From NCBI GenBank assembly GCA_036346355.1, contig CM070588.1, positions 16,477,914-16,541,913 on the forward strand: DNA of 64,000 bases. Direction: 5' to 3'. Positions 35,009-46,956 of the stretch are shown here, piece by piece. A program made the position numbers and the translations under genes. Origin of the DNA: Rhipidocladum racemiflorum (taxonomy: Eukaryota > Streptophyta > Magnoliopsida > Poales > Poaceae). The notes under the pieces are model-generated. The model was not told where the DNA came from. It saw only the letters and a list, made by a program, of their open reading frames with translations, and searched no databases. Each line of letters starts with the position of its first letter. The first letter of the stretch is position 1.

Positions 35009-36019
35009 AAGCACTTTCGGTAGGATGTAAATTTTTTTGGCACGAATATCGCAGATTCGCTCTTTAATACATGGAGTACCATATTATGGAAAAATATTTC
35101 ATCTATGCCTTTGTTCAGTACAAAAATATACCGCCACAATAACCCTAAATACTATTGTCAACGATAACTTTTAAGCCTTTTCGGCAGCCTGTAAAATGTC
35201 ACGTTCGAATGTATTTTCTACCACGAATGAAGTAGATTTGCTCTTTGATATATGTAGTACCATATTATGGAAAAATATTTCAGCTACGCCTTTGTTCAGT
35301 ACAAAAATATACCGCCACAATAACCCTAAGTACTATTGTCAACGATAACTTTTAAGCCTTTTCGGCAGCCTATAAAATGTCACGTTCGAATCTTATTTTC
35401 GGCACGAATGACGTAGATTTGCTCATTGATATATGTAGTACCATATTATGGAAAAATATTTCATCTACGCCTTTGTTCAGTACAAGAATATACCGCCACA
35501 ATAACCCTAAGTACTATTGTCAACGATAACTTTTAAGCCTTTTCGGCAGCCTGTAAAATGTCACGTTCGATTGTATTTTCTACCACGAATGATGCAGATT
35601 TGCTCTTTGATATATGTAGTACCATATTATGGAAAAATATTTCATCTACGCCTTTGTTCAGTACAAAAATATACCGCCACAATAACCCTAAGTACTATTG
35701 TCAACGATAACTTTTAAGACTTTTCGGTAGCCTGTAAAATGTCACGTTCGAATGTATTTTCTACCACGAATGACGCAGATTTGCTCTTTGATATATGTAG
35801 TACCATATTATGGAAAAATATTTCTTCTACGCCTTTGTTCAGTACAAAAATATACCGCCACAATTACCCTAAGTACTATTGTCAACGATAACTTTTAAGC
35901 CTTTTCGGCAGCCTGTAAAATGTCACGTTCGAATGTATTTTCTACCATGAATGACGCAGATTTGCTCTTTGATATATGTAGTACCATATTATGGAAAAAT
36001 ATTTCATCTACGCCTATGT
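35009..36019. repeat. 181-bp tandem array inside the MULE (~5.6 units)
   Basis: The anchor phrase ACCATATTATGG recurs at 35078, 35259, 35440, 35621, 35802 and 35983, exactly 181 bp apart each time. The first unit is diverged and partial; the inner ones are nearly identical, so expansion is recent. Each full unit contains a TAACCCTAAG telo-box-like word. It lies between the left terminal repeat and the end of the GRF gene. Confidence 0.95.
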
Positions 36020-36160
36020 TTCCGCTGATAGAAATAAATGGTCTAACATAATATGAGAAAGGACAATAACAAAAGCATGTAGATGCAGCCAGCAAACTTA
36101 GTACGCAAACTCAACCTTAGTACGGCAGATACAACGGATATTACAACAGTGACGACATTG

Positions 36161-37579
36161 CTAGGAGAAGTGCCAATAACACTGATTGTAATGGTGGAAC
36201 AAGTGATCGTTCCGCCTATGTTCGTAGAGTGGGAATGATGCCATACATTTTCTACATATTACATCACCTGTCAATCTTGTGCGATTTGTTCTCGGACACC
36301 GCTCAATCTCTCTTATGAAAGAGTTCCATGGCCGTGCGCAGTGCTCCCAGCTGTCGCCGAATGGGTAGCCTATGCCATACGTCTCTGAGGTGTAAGAAGT
36401 AACTTGTTTGTGTGCATTCTGTGGAGTCCTGCCCTCCCATATGGGCATGCCTTCCTGATTTCCGGCGCCCCCTATGTTAATACCACCGGGGTTCCCGGAT
36501 GGCCTTTGTAATGCGTCAAGGATTTGTTGCGTACTGCGGACCTCGGCCGGCTGCTTCCCCTTATCCCGTACCTTTCGACAGGACGAACCCTCTTGCCCTT
36601 CCGGAGACTTGCCGAGGCGCCTCCTCTGTTTCGGCTCGCACTCCACTATATGGTCCAGGAGGTGTGTGTTGGGCTTCTTGTTGTACAACCGAAAACGTGC
36701 GCTGCAGTCAATGCAGTATGCCCACTGTGGTGGTTGAAGAATACCGTATGCGTACTCGGGGTCCGGCTTTTTTGGGAGGTAGTAGCACCACGGCGAGGGT
36801 TGCTCTCCCCAGTTATCAAATACGCGAAGTTTGAGATATGGGTGGTACGTCTCCGGGTCCACCCAGTTGAAGTACCCGCACCATGCATCCTCGGACAACG
36901 GGCACCGGTAGAATCTTCTGTCCGCTAGATCCTCGTCGCCGGTATCAACCACTGCCTGGAGGCCGTGGTTGCACAGTTCGGCGCTTTGCGGTGGCCCCTG
37001 AGGAGGATTTTGTTGCCTTGACTTGAGCCATTTTGAAAACTTCTTTTTGAAGTCCTGTATGCGATGAACTGGTTTAGAATGGGTACTTTATAGCTGAAAC
37101 ATGAGGCACATGAAACTCACCGATTGGTTGGTCCCTTGCCCACCGGCCCTTAACTCCGGTCGATCTAGGTAGGGGACATATCCCGGCGGCCTCTCCCACC
37201 GTGTGAAGTTCTCAGGCGAAGTGGGGTAGGCGTCGTGGCAGTTGTAGAGAAATTCGTAGTCACGTCGTTCCGGCCCGTCGATCCATTGGAAAAAGCAACA
37301 ACGGTCCTCGTCCTAAAAAAACAAATAACAATGCATGAAATGGTAGTGTTACCCTAATTTGTATGGACATCATTTGGTTTACCCCGAAGCCACGGGCACA
37401 GCAGTAGTGAGCGCGGGCGGCCGTATCTTCATGCGTAGACTGCGTAACCTTCGCTACCAGGTTGCAGTCACATTTCGGGCGTGGCAGCTCCGGCAGAACT
37501 GGGGCGTCAACGCTACTCTCATCCGGGTACTGCGGGGGGTTAGCCTTCGCTTGCTGAAGAGGCGACGGTAGAACGACAT
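36161..37579 (-). pseudogene. MULE-borne gene with two GRF-type and two C2HC zinc fingers (one-base lesion)
   Basis: Three exons are proposed: 37579-37383, 37312-37121 and 37054-36161, with GT-AG introns (GTAAAC..TTTTTTAG; GTGAGT..ATACAG) and matching phases, giving ~427 residues. Exon 1-2 encodes a GRF-type finger (KCDC, then HYCC, then RCCFFQWIDGPE). Exon 3 encodes a second (CNHG, RFYRCP, CGYFNWVDPE). Two further fingers share the spacing C-x2-C-x13-H-x3-H-x3-C (CIDCSARF..C and CRKCMASF..C, the latter at the C-terminus). GRF fingers usually bind single-stranded nucleic acid. The exon 1 start and the GRF frame agree only if one C is missing from the six-C run at 37534-37539. That is a real lesion or a sequence error. 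No function is known to me. Confidence 0.72.
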
Positions 37580-37665
37580 CGTGGCCTACTGTGTGTGTGG
37601 GGAAAACAGACTAAAGTTTATCGAAGTTCTAGCAGTGTGATGCACATATCCCTCCCTCGGTGGGT

Positions 37666-37671
37666 TTATAA
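37666..37671 (-). promoter_or_regulatory. Possible TATA box of the GRF/zinc-finger gene
   Basis: The minus strand reads CTTTATAAACCC about 90 bp upstream of the proposed start codon at 37579. Position and wording fit a plant TATA box. Not otherwise supported. Confidence 0.4.
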
Positions 37672-38014
37672 AGAGCTGGCGAAGGGGCAACCAAAGGAGC
37701 GTCTCGCGGACTTCAGAGTAGTTCAAATCCGCGAGCATCGGATGCTTCTGCAGCTTCTGATGACATGAGCCTGGCTATGCCCACAGCTTTAGACAGGGAA
37801 TCTCTGCCATAGCCGGCTTTTGGCAGCATTATGCAGCTGAAATGACAAAGGCTGGAAAAGTTGCTATGACCAAAGCTGAAAAAGCAATAATGACACGCGG
37901 TTGATATGACTAAAGATGACAGAAATATATAATAGAGCACGTATATGAGAAAGTACAAAAAATATATGGTAAAACATAATATGACAAAGTACCCAAAAAC
38001 AACACACACATATC

Positions 38015-41000
38015 CTAATCCTGATCACCCCCTGGTGGTGGATCCTGACCCTGACCCCTAGCTCTCCTTCGCGGACGCGCCGAAGGGGGTGCATCGTCGA
38101 GAGGTCATGGGCGAAGCACCTACGACGGTCCCGCCTGGGCGTAGTCCGAAGTGTTGTACTGAACCTGCGGGCGACGCTGGAGAGGAGGCAACGTGTCTGG
38201 AGGAGGCTGCGTGATCTGCGTGGCTGGAGGAGGCGGCGTGTACTGCGTGGCTGGAGGATGCTACGTGAACTGAGCCCCTGCGAAGAACTGATCGGTCCAG
38301 TAGTCAGGGACGCCGTGCCCTGACTGGGTGTCCGAAGTAGAGGCATGTCCTAAGAGGCCTACAGTACAGACATTAACATTTAATTATAGTGAGAAGATTA
38401 GATTCGAAACGATATCAACTGGATTTTTATCGGCTTACCGGGTGTGGGGACCATGGTAGGCCGCGTCTTTGGCGCCGCCAATCGATCCTCCACCATGCAC
38501 TGGAGCCGAGGCACCTGGGTGTGGAAGCTGGACCCTGGCTGTAGTGGTGGTCGAGAAGGTGGTGTCGAGGAGCTGAGCCTTGGTGGCGGCCTGGAAAAGG
38601 TGTCAGCCAAAACAGTCGGGGCTGGGGCCTGCCAAGCAGCACCAATCTCCACGATCCGTCGGGACTATAGCTCCACACGCCCCATGGCCTCTGAGAGCTG
38701 GTCCGGTGTGAAAGTGGTCCCCTACTGCAACCTAGACAGAAAGTCAGTGGCATGCTAGTGCAAGTCCCTCGCCTCGTCCACCTATCACGTACAAACAAAC
38801 GATAAACATAACGACATAGCATTGAAATTACAATTGCATTAATGAGTAAACACACAACGAGACTTACCATCTAGTGCAGTGCCACTCCTACGTGGCTGGA
38901 GTACAAGTCTGCGACGCTAGGAGCAAACACTTGGGCCGGCTGCTCGTTGCGTAGGAGACGAGTACGGGTCCGGGGCACGTACCAGGACAAGTACTCCTGG
39001 TAGGAGGAGTCGTAGGGTGCGACCTCCTCGACAACGTCCTCCAGCGCCCCCTCCCACAGCGCAAGCCACGGCCCCATCCTCTGCATCAAGGTCACCATGG
39101 CCTTCTTGGGTCCCTGGGTGGAGTACCTGCATAAAATACCTCATTACTACAAATATGTCGTAAGCACTTAGCATACATGTAGTGGCGAGTAACTCACGAG
39201 TGCACTTTCGCTGGCACGCGTTCCCCCAAAGGAACAGGGACCACCTGGCGTAGTCCGAACTGCCTGAGGACTCGGTGCGGCGCGTAGTCCTCTACGAAGA
39301 CGTCGAAGACGAGCTTCCTCCTCGTCAACCAGTAGGCCTGGTCCCTGTGGCACAGCAGCGACAGCCCCCCCGCAGCAGCTCTCTCTCCTACACGCTCGTC
39401 GCTGTAGGGGTCCCAGACGACATGCCCCTCCCTCAGGTGGTCGAAGGCCTCCGTGAAGGAGAGGTACGCCGCACGCACCTGCAGACCTGCCCACTGTGGC
39501 TGCAATAGAGTAGAAATAACTGTAAGCACATGGCATTGAAATTACAATTCCATTAATGAGTAAGAACATGTACCCGTCGCCTGGTCCAGAGCGAGCCCAT
39601 CGTCGGTCGCTCCAGCGCATCACCGCCGTACATGTCGGGGTGTAGTGCTAAGGGTCGACATGGGGTCGACCCACGGAGAAGCGCTCGAATGACCAAAGCT
39701 GAAGAAGGAGTGGCATCCCGGTAAGATTGGGGTTCCTGCCTTTCTTCATGCACGCGTCGCAAAGGGCGCGGCACGTGGAAGCAAGAACCGCCGAACCCCA
39801 GGATACCTCCGGTACGTCGTTAGGCTCCGAGTCCACAATAGCCCGTGCGTAGGCTATCCAACGCGCGTCCACGGTGTCGCCGTGACTCAACGTGAACATC
39901 ACCCAGCCGAACAACCAAAGCAGATAGGCCTCAAGGTGCCTAGCAACCTGGTAGTCAGTGGGCTCGGCCGCCATCCGTTGCACCTGCGACAATTGAAAGA
40001 GTGTGATATCACGTTAACGCTATGCAAAGCTGGAGTAACATAGTAATATGTAGAATCACTAACCTCGAACTGTGCCAACCACCTCCTCGATGGCTCGTGC
40101 TTCTCGCCTACCGGTATCTGTGGGTCGACCTCCGCGACCCCGGCGAAGTGCACCTGTATTTCCGCGTCCCACCCAGCAGGAGTCACCGAGGGGCCGATCC
40201 CTGCCCCGGTGATCGGCAATCCAGTGAGCATGGCGACGTCCTGCAGCGTCACCGTCATCTCCCCGAAAGGCAGGTGAAAAGTGTGCGTCTCTGGCCTCCA
40301 GCAGTCGACCAAACACGATAACAACGAGTGGTCGAACGGAAAATGCCTCTGGGCCTGGGGGTCGTGCTCAGCGGGGTCAGCAGCTAAACCCTCCACCATG
40401 CGGACTAGCGGAAGCAGCCCGGCACGTGCCAGCCTAACGAGGAACAACAGAATTGAATCAATTGAATGTAATGAACACTAATTGTACGAACAATGGAACA
40501 TGTACAAGTACTGCAACTAACCTGGTGTGGAAGCGAGCGTCAATGCACCATGTGTGACACTACGGTATGGTGTGACATTATAGAATGTGAAATTAGAGAA
40601 TAAAACCTTTCGGCTTGAGGTTTACTCGCGTTTTTGGGCCGTTTGAAGTGTTGTGACACCACGGAGTGTCGTAACCTTATTTAACGTGCATGATAAGGTT
40701 AATAACATTATGATATGTGGAATTAAGGTTAAAACTATAGGATATGGAGGTTAATAGCTTTTCCGGGGCGTTTCCGGGGTTTTGGGCCTTCCCGGGGGAG
40801 TTTGGGCCTTGGTGGGCTTTGGTGGGATGGAGTAGGTCTCCGTAACGGACTAGGATTGGGTGTGGGGGCTGGTAAAAGGGCTCCCCACCAGCCTTTTGGG
40901 CGTGCTCCCCCTGCCCTTGGGCGCCCCCACCTCTCCCTCCAAGCCCTAGCCGCCACCCCCACCTTCCCTTCTCCCTTCCTTGCGCCTCCACCTCCCCCAT

Positions 41001-42987
41001 TGCTCCCCTCCTCTCCACCACCTCTCCTCCACCCCCTTGCTGCCCTAGGGTGGTCTCCACACCTCTGCACCTTGTGGATCCATCCGTTGGAGCGAGGAGC
41101 GAGGAGCGTGGAGCGAGGAGCGATCCGCGAGTAGATCTATTGGAGATTCGTTCGTTGGGCAAAGGTATGATCATGGGGATCCTTGGGTTTGATCTAGGTA
41201 CTGTTCTTAGGGTGTTTATGAAGTTTTTAGATCAATTGGTGGTGCTGGGTTGGAGTTCTTTGGGTTAGATCTAGACGTTGCCACGTTTCTGTTTTCGGGC
41301 AGATTGAGCAGTCGGGCTAGGGTTCGAGTTTTCGTCAATTTAGAATCCGAATATGTCCATACGGACTTAAAATAAGTTGTAGATAATTTAATTATCTTTC
41401 CGTGGACATAAAGCACGTTAAAATCCGATCAGCCGTTTGAAAGTTATGGCCGTTTTACCGAGCGTGTTAAAATCTGTGACGCGATTGGAACAGATCGTAG
41501 TAATCTGTAGATTAAACAATTTTAGAGTCCGAATCAGTCTTTCCGTATAACTAGAAAAAGGTAGGAAATTTCCTAAGCTTCGCGATGGTGTACTCGTTTA
41601 ATCGATTTGGAGCCCCAGAACTCAAGTTATGCTTTTTGCAAGGCTGCTGTCCCGTCGGGACAGAACCTCTGTTTTTAGGTTTTGCGAGTAGTGGGCAATG
41701 TCGGGTTAGATGGGGTTTTGCGTACTGTTTTGTGGGTATGATTGTGAGTGTATGATGCCTATGTGCAGGTGGTGTGACACCGGGAGTGCCCTCGACTTCC
41801 CACAAATCCGTCGCCCGCGGTTGAGGCAAGTGTGTTGTGATGGATAGCGATTTGTAGGTTGCTTATTGAGAATAGATGGAATTGACTACATGATATACGA
41901 TGACTTGCCATGCTTTTATGATTGCCAATGATATGATGAGCATGTTTAATATGTTATGATGCCATGTGTTAATATGTGAGTTAAATATGATGTTGGCATA
42001 AATGCATACATGGCATGTTACATGGCTCGGGCGGTGAGAAAGTCATAACTAGTCCGGGAAGGTCGGTGAGAAAGTTATGACTAATCCGGAAAGCCATTGA
42101 GTAAGTCCTACATCATGATTCCATCCACGTGGTGTTTGGAAGCGAGGAGTAGGCACCCTCCATCTTCGGGATGGAAGGGGGGAGAGGGTGCACACCGACG
42201 GGTGTGTACTCAACCATACCGGTATGAGTTTCCAAGGAGATATGAGCATAGCATTGCATTGCATTGCATTACAATACATATTAAATGATGAGGATGTTGT
42301 TATGTGTTTAAGTATGAGATATTATATGTGACGTGAGGTATTATTGTCTTGTAAATGATCTTGTTGTCCATTGCAATATGCTTGCTGAGTTTTCGAACTC
42401 ACGCTTGTGTTTTATGTTGTTTTTTTTAGGTACTTGAGATCGGCATGCGAGAAAAAGGGGTTTAGCTACACTTCTACACGTAGCTCCACCATCATAATCC
42501 ATAAATACACACTTGGCGACATGATATTAAGAGTTGTGCCTTAAACTTAATGTATGGTTTAATTTAGCATGCTTGTGATTCCTTATTTGCTTCGTTATAG
42601 ATTATGAAGTGGTTGAGCGTGGTATTAATGGCGTAATTCGATGATATGTCCATTTATGTTGATGTTCTAGATGTCGTGTGCTATGATATATCTTGCCATG
42701 ATTTCGATATTGTGTTAATTCATGGAAAAACAAAGGAGATGCTGCCGAAATATCGGTTTTTAGCATATATCCCTTTGCTGGAATTTATGTTTAAATGTGG
42801 CATTTAGATGTTGTTTAGCTTATGTTTGGTAGCATTTGGGCATATTAAATGCCAGGGTGTTACACCATGCCTTATTAGGCATACGAATCCGCAGTAAGGC
42901 CAACCTGTCATTCCCCTGTGTCGTGTGGACGTGCGCACGGTGCCGCGCATCCAACACAGGGTCCAGAAGTGACTCGACCTGCTCCAT
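38015..42987 (-). pseudogene. MULE-borne plant mobile domain (PMD) gene, disrupted
   Basis: Seven exons with consistent phases: 42987-42865 plus 40547-40522 (split by a solo LTR), 40433-40064, 39983-39574, 39499-39198, 39126-38868, 38781-38439 and 38358-38015; 726 codons in all. Domain landmarks are LLRIRMPNKAWC, ARAGLLPLVRMVE, CLVDCWRPETHTFHLPFGE, TVTLQDVAMLTGLPITG, LEAYLLWLFGWVMF, SWGSAVLA, LLQLWSFERF and SYQEYLSWYVPRTR, then a proline/glutamine-rich tail. PMD (aminotransferase-like, PF10536) occurs in MULEs, gypsy elements and host MAIN/MAIL proteins. It is inactive: solo LTR in exon 1, TAG stops at 39648, 38871, 38755, 38722, 38665, 38261 and 38120, TGA at 38105, and a one-base loss in a C run near 39635. 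Confidence 0.87.
40553..42864 (+). mobile_element. Z-family solo LTR inserted in PMD exon 1
   Basis: Starts TGTGACACTACGG, ends GCCAGGGTGTTACA, 2312 bp, flanked by the exact duplication CCATG (40548-40552 and 42865-42869). It splits the codons for ...NKAW-C... of the PMD gene. There is no internal region or second LTR. Contains the two conserved LTR hairpins (42041-42082 and 42153-42191). Confidence 0.95.
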
Positions 42988-43372
42988 CCCTGCGCATAGA
43001 AATGTTTCAACATAAATCATACTACAGAACGTACGGCAAACACGACATATATGAATAAAAGTACACAACGTATATGAATAAAAGACATGAGGGTTGAACA
43101 TAAATAAAAGTACACAACATGTGAGCAACACAACATAATTGAATAAAAGACACCACATATATGAATAAAGGATATCCAATCGCATCAATATTACAGTACA
43201 TATATGTATAAAAGACATAAGGGGTGAACATAAATAAAAGTACACAACATGTGAAGACACAACGTATATGAATAAAAGACCCAATCGCATCAATATTACA
43301 ATAAAAGACATCCAACGTGCATATAATTACATATTTCGATACATAGCCACCACCACGTTCAGAACCAACACC

Positions 43373-46108
43373 CTACGTGCACTGGTTTGCCTTGTGGCCA
43401 TACTCGCCGCACTCAGAACACCTCCAAAGAGGGCCACCCACTTCAGATTCATCCATGTCGTTGCGAATGCGCCTAGTCTGTGGACGACCAGACCGCCCTT
43501 CCACACACCTCCGCAAGGTTGGATCCGGCAAACAGATGCGCTCATCTCTGTTAATCGCAGTGAAATCACCGTGTGCACGAAAACCACGAAACTCACCCGA
43601 CCAGATATGGACAACATGATCCTTCAAGTAGAAAGGGGACATGTATTGCGACGTGTTCATCCCAATTTGCCCACAAGCAGCCATCACGTGTGAGCAAGGA
43701 ATTTGGAGAAGTCTTGGCTTATTGCAGCTGCATTCACACCATCCAGATGCCCCTTGGCCTAGATTAACCTCGTGCGTAATAACCGCTGTGTTCGTTCCCA
43801 ATCCCCTTTTGCACCGAAGAGTCACCTCGAAGCGGTATTCAGTGACCCCGTAGCTACGCACCATATCTTTGCGAGCTTTCATGGTTCGTTCCTCCATGTA
43901 GGTCATCATCCGCGAACAATACGGCGTTTGCAATGTCGAGGCTTGAAGTACCGCTTCCGCATGCCTTTTTTGGTAGTAGCTAACGATGCCGTGCAACATG
44001 CCTTCAAGGATGGCCACAAGCGGTAGCGGACGGAGGCCTCGGATGACCCAATTGTAAACATCGGCTATGTTCGTTGTCATCACGCCAAACCTGTTCAACG
44101 CAAAACTGTTTAGAACAACAGCCCAAATTGTTTAGCGGTGTTTTGATATTTTAACGTACCATACTAACCTGGTGCCTCCGGTGTCATGGAGCAATGCCCA
44201 CTTCTCTAGAGGCTCAGCCTCTATCCAGTACAAGAAACACTTAATGTTCCTCGACGTTCGTCTCCTCATATTAGGAGGATCGAGCTCCCCAAGGGGTGTT
44301 AGCCTTTTGGGTGGACATTCGTTCGACGTAGGTGGTTGCTTCTTCATCTCTTCGATGTGCGCACTGGTGTGCTTATCCAACTCGGCAAATAGCGCGTTGA
44401 ACTTACGTGCCTTATTCTGCTTGCATAACCTCTTAAACAGGTTCATCAGTTTCTTGCTTTTGAACTGCTTGAAGAAATGGGCACCCAAATGTCTCATGCA
44501 CCACCTGTTCTGCAGGTCAGGCCAAGGAAATGGTTCATCTCGGTCCTCCTGTAGAGTCTTAATTGCCGACAGGATACCTTTGTGACGATCATGAATGATG
44601 CACATGCTGGGCCGATCACCAACTACCCCCACCTTCAGATGTCTGAAAAACCACAGCCAGCTATCCCGATTCTCACCCTCAACAAAAGCAAAGGCCAATG
44701 GAAGTATGTGGTTGTTCGCATCAATTGCAATGGCTGTTAGAATCTGCCCCTTGTATTTTCCAGTCAAAAATGTTCCATCAACACAAAGCAATGGACGACA
44801 ATACCTGAAAGACGCAATGCAAGGCCCCAATGAAAAGAAAGCACGACGAAATGTACAGATCCCATTTGCATCTGCTTCGCTGTCTTTGAAAGCGGTGTAT
44901 GTGCCAGGATTGGTTTGCTTCATTTCAAGCACACGAGGTAGGTTGCAATACGAAGCCTCGTATGTGCCAAACCTCTTCTCTAATGCTTTCTGCTTCGCAC
45001 GCCAGGCCATGGAGTAGCTTATCTGATACTTAAATGTTCGTAACATTGCTTTCTGAATATACGAACACTCGATATCCCGCTTCTCAATGATTTCATTAAA
45101 CATCACGCTAGCTATTACAGCCGCATTCAAGTTACGGTGTTTGACAAGAACATTTTCTAGTCTGCATGTGTGCTCGTCCACTCTTGATGCAATCCAATAC
45201 GTCTCACACTTCGGCTTGTATGCATGTACTCTAAATTCACAACCATCGATTACGCACTTCACTGTGTACTTATCTGGGCTAGACAGGACAACCCGAAACT
45301 CTCTTTGCAACGATAGTGCCCACAAGCTCACTGCCAACTTCAATTCAGAATTGTTCGGGAACATTTGATTCAACCGAATGGCACTTGTACCATACTCACA
45401 TTGCGAGTCATGGCCCCACAAAGCTTCCATACCAGCTTTGTTCTTCTTGTTCCACTCATCGGGGACGGGTACCTCCGCTGAGCCAGTACTACCATGCATT
45501 TCATCATCTTCCTCCCGTTCGACATCTTCGCCGATGGGATCGACAGGGTCCAACAATTCGGCTTCCTCTTCTGTCGCCATGCGGTCCACCCAATCCAATT
45601 GATCCACAAGTTCATCGATATCCTCCCCTTCATCAGCCCGACCTTCTGCGCTTGCTGCATCCATGTGATCATCCCCCGCTGCTGCCTCAACCGACACCGC
45701 TGGCTCAACTTGTTCAGCTGTAGCCGATGTGCTGCTCTCGCTCACACCAATAGTACCCACCTCTTCCCTAGGGCAATCTTGCACTAGCATCACACATTCG
45801 AGGCTAGATCCCTTGCACCACCTTAACCATTTCTGCCACAACTGTATTCGATCTACTGTCTTCAACTCCCACACAGCCGGGTCACCCTTGCTACGCGTGT
45901 ATACGATTTGGATGATAACAGAATAAACACTTGGATCCAGGAAAAAAAATTGGGTCAACCAAAGTTTTATATCACGAATGCTAACAGTATCGGGGGACAA
46001 GTGCTCAGCCATGGTGACCGCAAAACAACTTAAATCCACTCCATTCTGCCTATTTTTTACTTCACCATCGCCATAATATACCCTGAATTTCACTGGTTCC
46101 GACATCAC
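43373..46108 (-). CDS. MULE transposase (MURA/MuDR family), two exons, apparently intact
   Basis: Exons 46108-44169 and 44090-43373 flank a 78-bp intron (GTTAGTATGG..GAACAG) and join in frame to 885 residues with no internal stop. In order: an N-terminal YYGDGEV region; an acidic linker (residues ~140-215); a WRKY/GCM1-like zinc region with C295, C300, H323, C325; the MULE DDE domain with LCVDGTFLTGKYKG (Asp444) and CIIHDRHKG (Asp507); a SWIM finger CECS..CSH (~765-781); and a C-terminal zinc knuckle CSECGEYGHKANQC (~871-884). It would bind the terminal repeats and cut and join the element in the nucleus. The start is the first Met of an open frame. Unlike its neighbours it shows no lesion, so activity is possible, though expression is unknown. 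Confidence 0.92.
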
Positions 46109-46532
46109 TGCAACGACATAGACATAGACATAATTAATTTTTCCATCCCTACCGCGCTATCGATACTATATTCTTATAATATTATAGCGCATGTCTAATA
46201 TATCTATTTGCTAAATGTTCGAAAAAATCGGCTGGTTACCCGATTAACTGGCCGATTGGCTCGTGATCGAAGACCTAAAGATTCCATTTTTTAAGTTTAC
46301 GGTGATAGAGCGTGGCCGATTGATTGATAAAACGGGATTAATCACTTTTTCAATAATTGACCGATTTGTTCAGTTAATCCTAGGTCGACCAATTAGCTAC
46401 CGATTAATGATTTCTTCAACAATGCTAATAACTAAATTTCATTACTGTACATTTCAAAACATTTAAATATGCAAACTAATATCACCACTGTAAATTAAAT
46501 AACTAAAACTGCTACTCTAAACTAAAGAACTA

Positions 46533-46655
46533 GAATCGCTACTCTAAATTGCACTGATCTATATCGCTACTGTAGATTGCACTGATCTATATCGCTACTC
46601 TAGATTGCATTGATCTAAATCGCTACTCTAGATTGCACTACTCTATATTGCTACT
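46533..46655. repeat. 28-bp tandem repeat upstream of the transposase gene
   Basis: About four copies of ATCGCTACTCTAGATTGCAC-type units at 28-bp spacing in the presumed promoter/5' region of MURA. Could be regulatory or simply slippage. Confidence 0.75.
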
Positions 46656-46699
46656 CAAAATTAAAAAACAGGAAATTAAACGAAATGGCGATGCGATGT

Positions 46700-46860
46700 T
46701 ACCTCCTTCTTCTCCTCCTCTTCTTCCTCTCCTCTTCTTCTTCTTCTTCTCCTCCTCCTCTTCTTCTTCTCCTCTTCTTCTTCTTCTTCTCCTCCTCTTC
46801 TTCTCCTCTTCCTCTCTCTCCCTCTCTCCTTCCCTCTCTCTCTCTCCCTCTCTCCGGCCG
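46700..46860. repeat. Long pyrimidine-only microsatellite (CTT/CTC)
   Basis: About 160 bp of almost pure C and T on the plus strand (GAA/GAG on the gene strand), ~600-750 bp upstream of the MURA start codon. It opens long meaningless Ser/Leu frames on the plus strand. Such tracts are common in plant promoters and 5' leaders. Confidence 0.85.
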
Positions 46861-46956
46861 GCGGCTCACCCTCCCCTCCCTTTTTCTTCTCTGCTACGGC
46901 GGCCGAAGAACAGATCGATCGATTCGATCGATCTGGCGCGGGGCAATTTTACCGAG

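Noticed and set aside
35009..36019. Regular direct repeats resembling a CRISPR array
   Set aside because: The unit is 181 bp with no distinct spacers. It is a tandem repeat inside a eukaryotic transposon.
36474..36928. Plus-strand ORFs of 87-134 aa
   Set aside because: Antisense shadows of the zinc-finger exon 37054-36161.
44172..45723. Several antisense ORFs across the MURA gene
   Set aside because: Shadows of the transposase frame; no domain on the plus strand.
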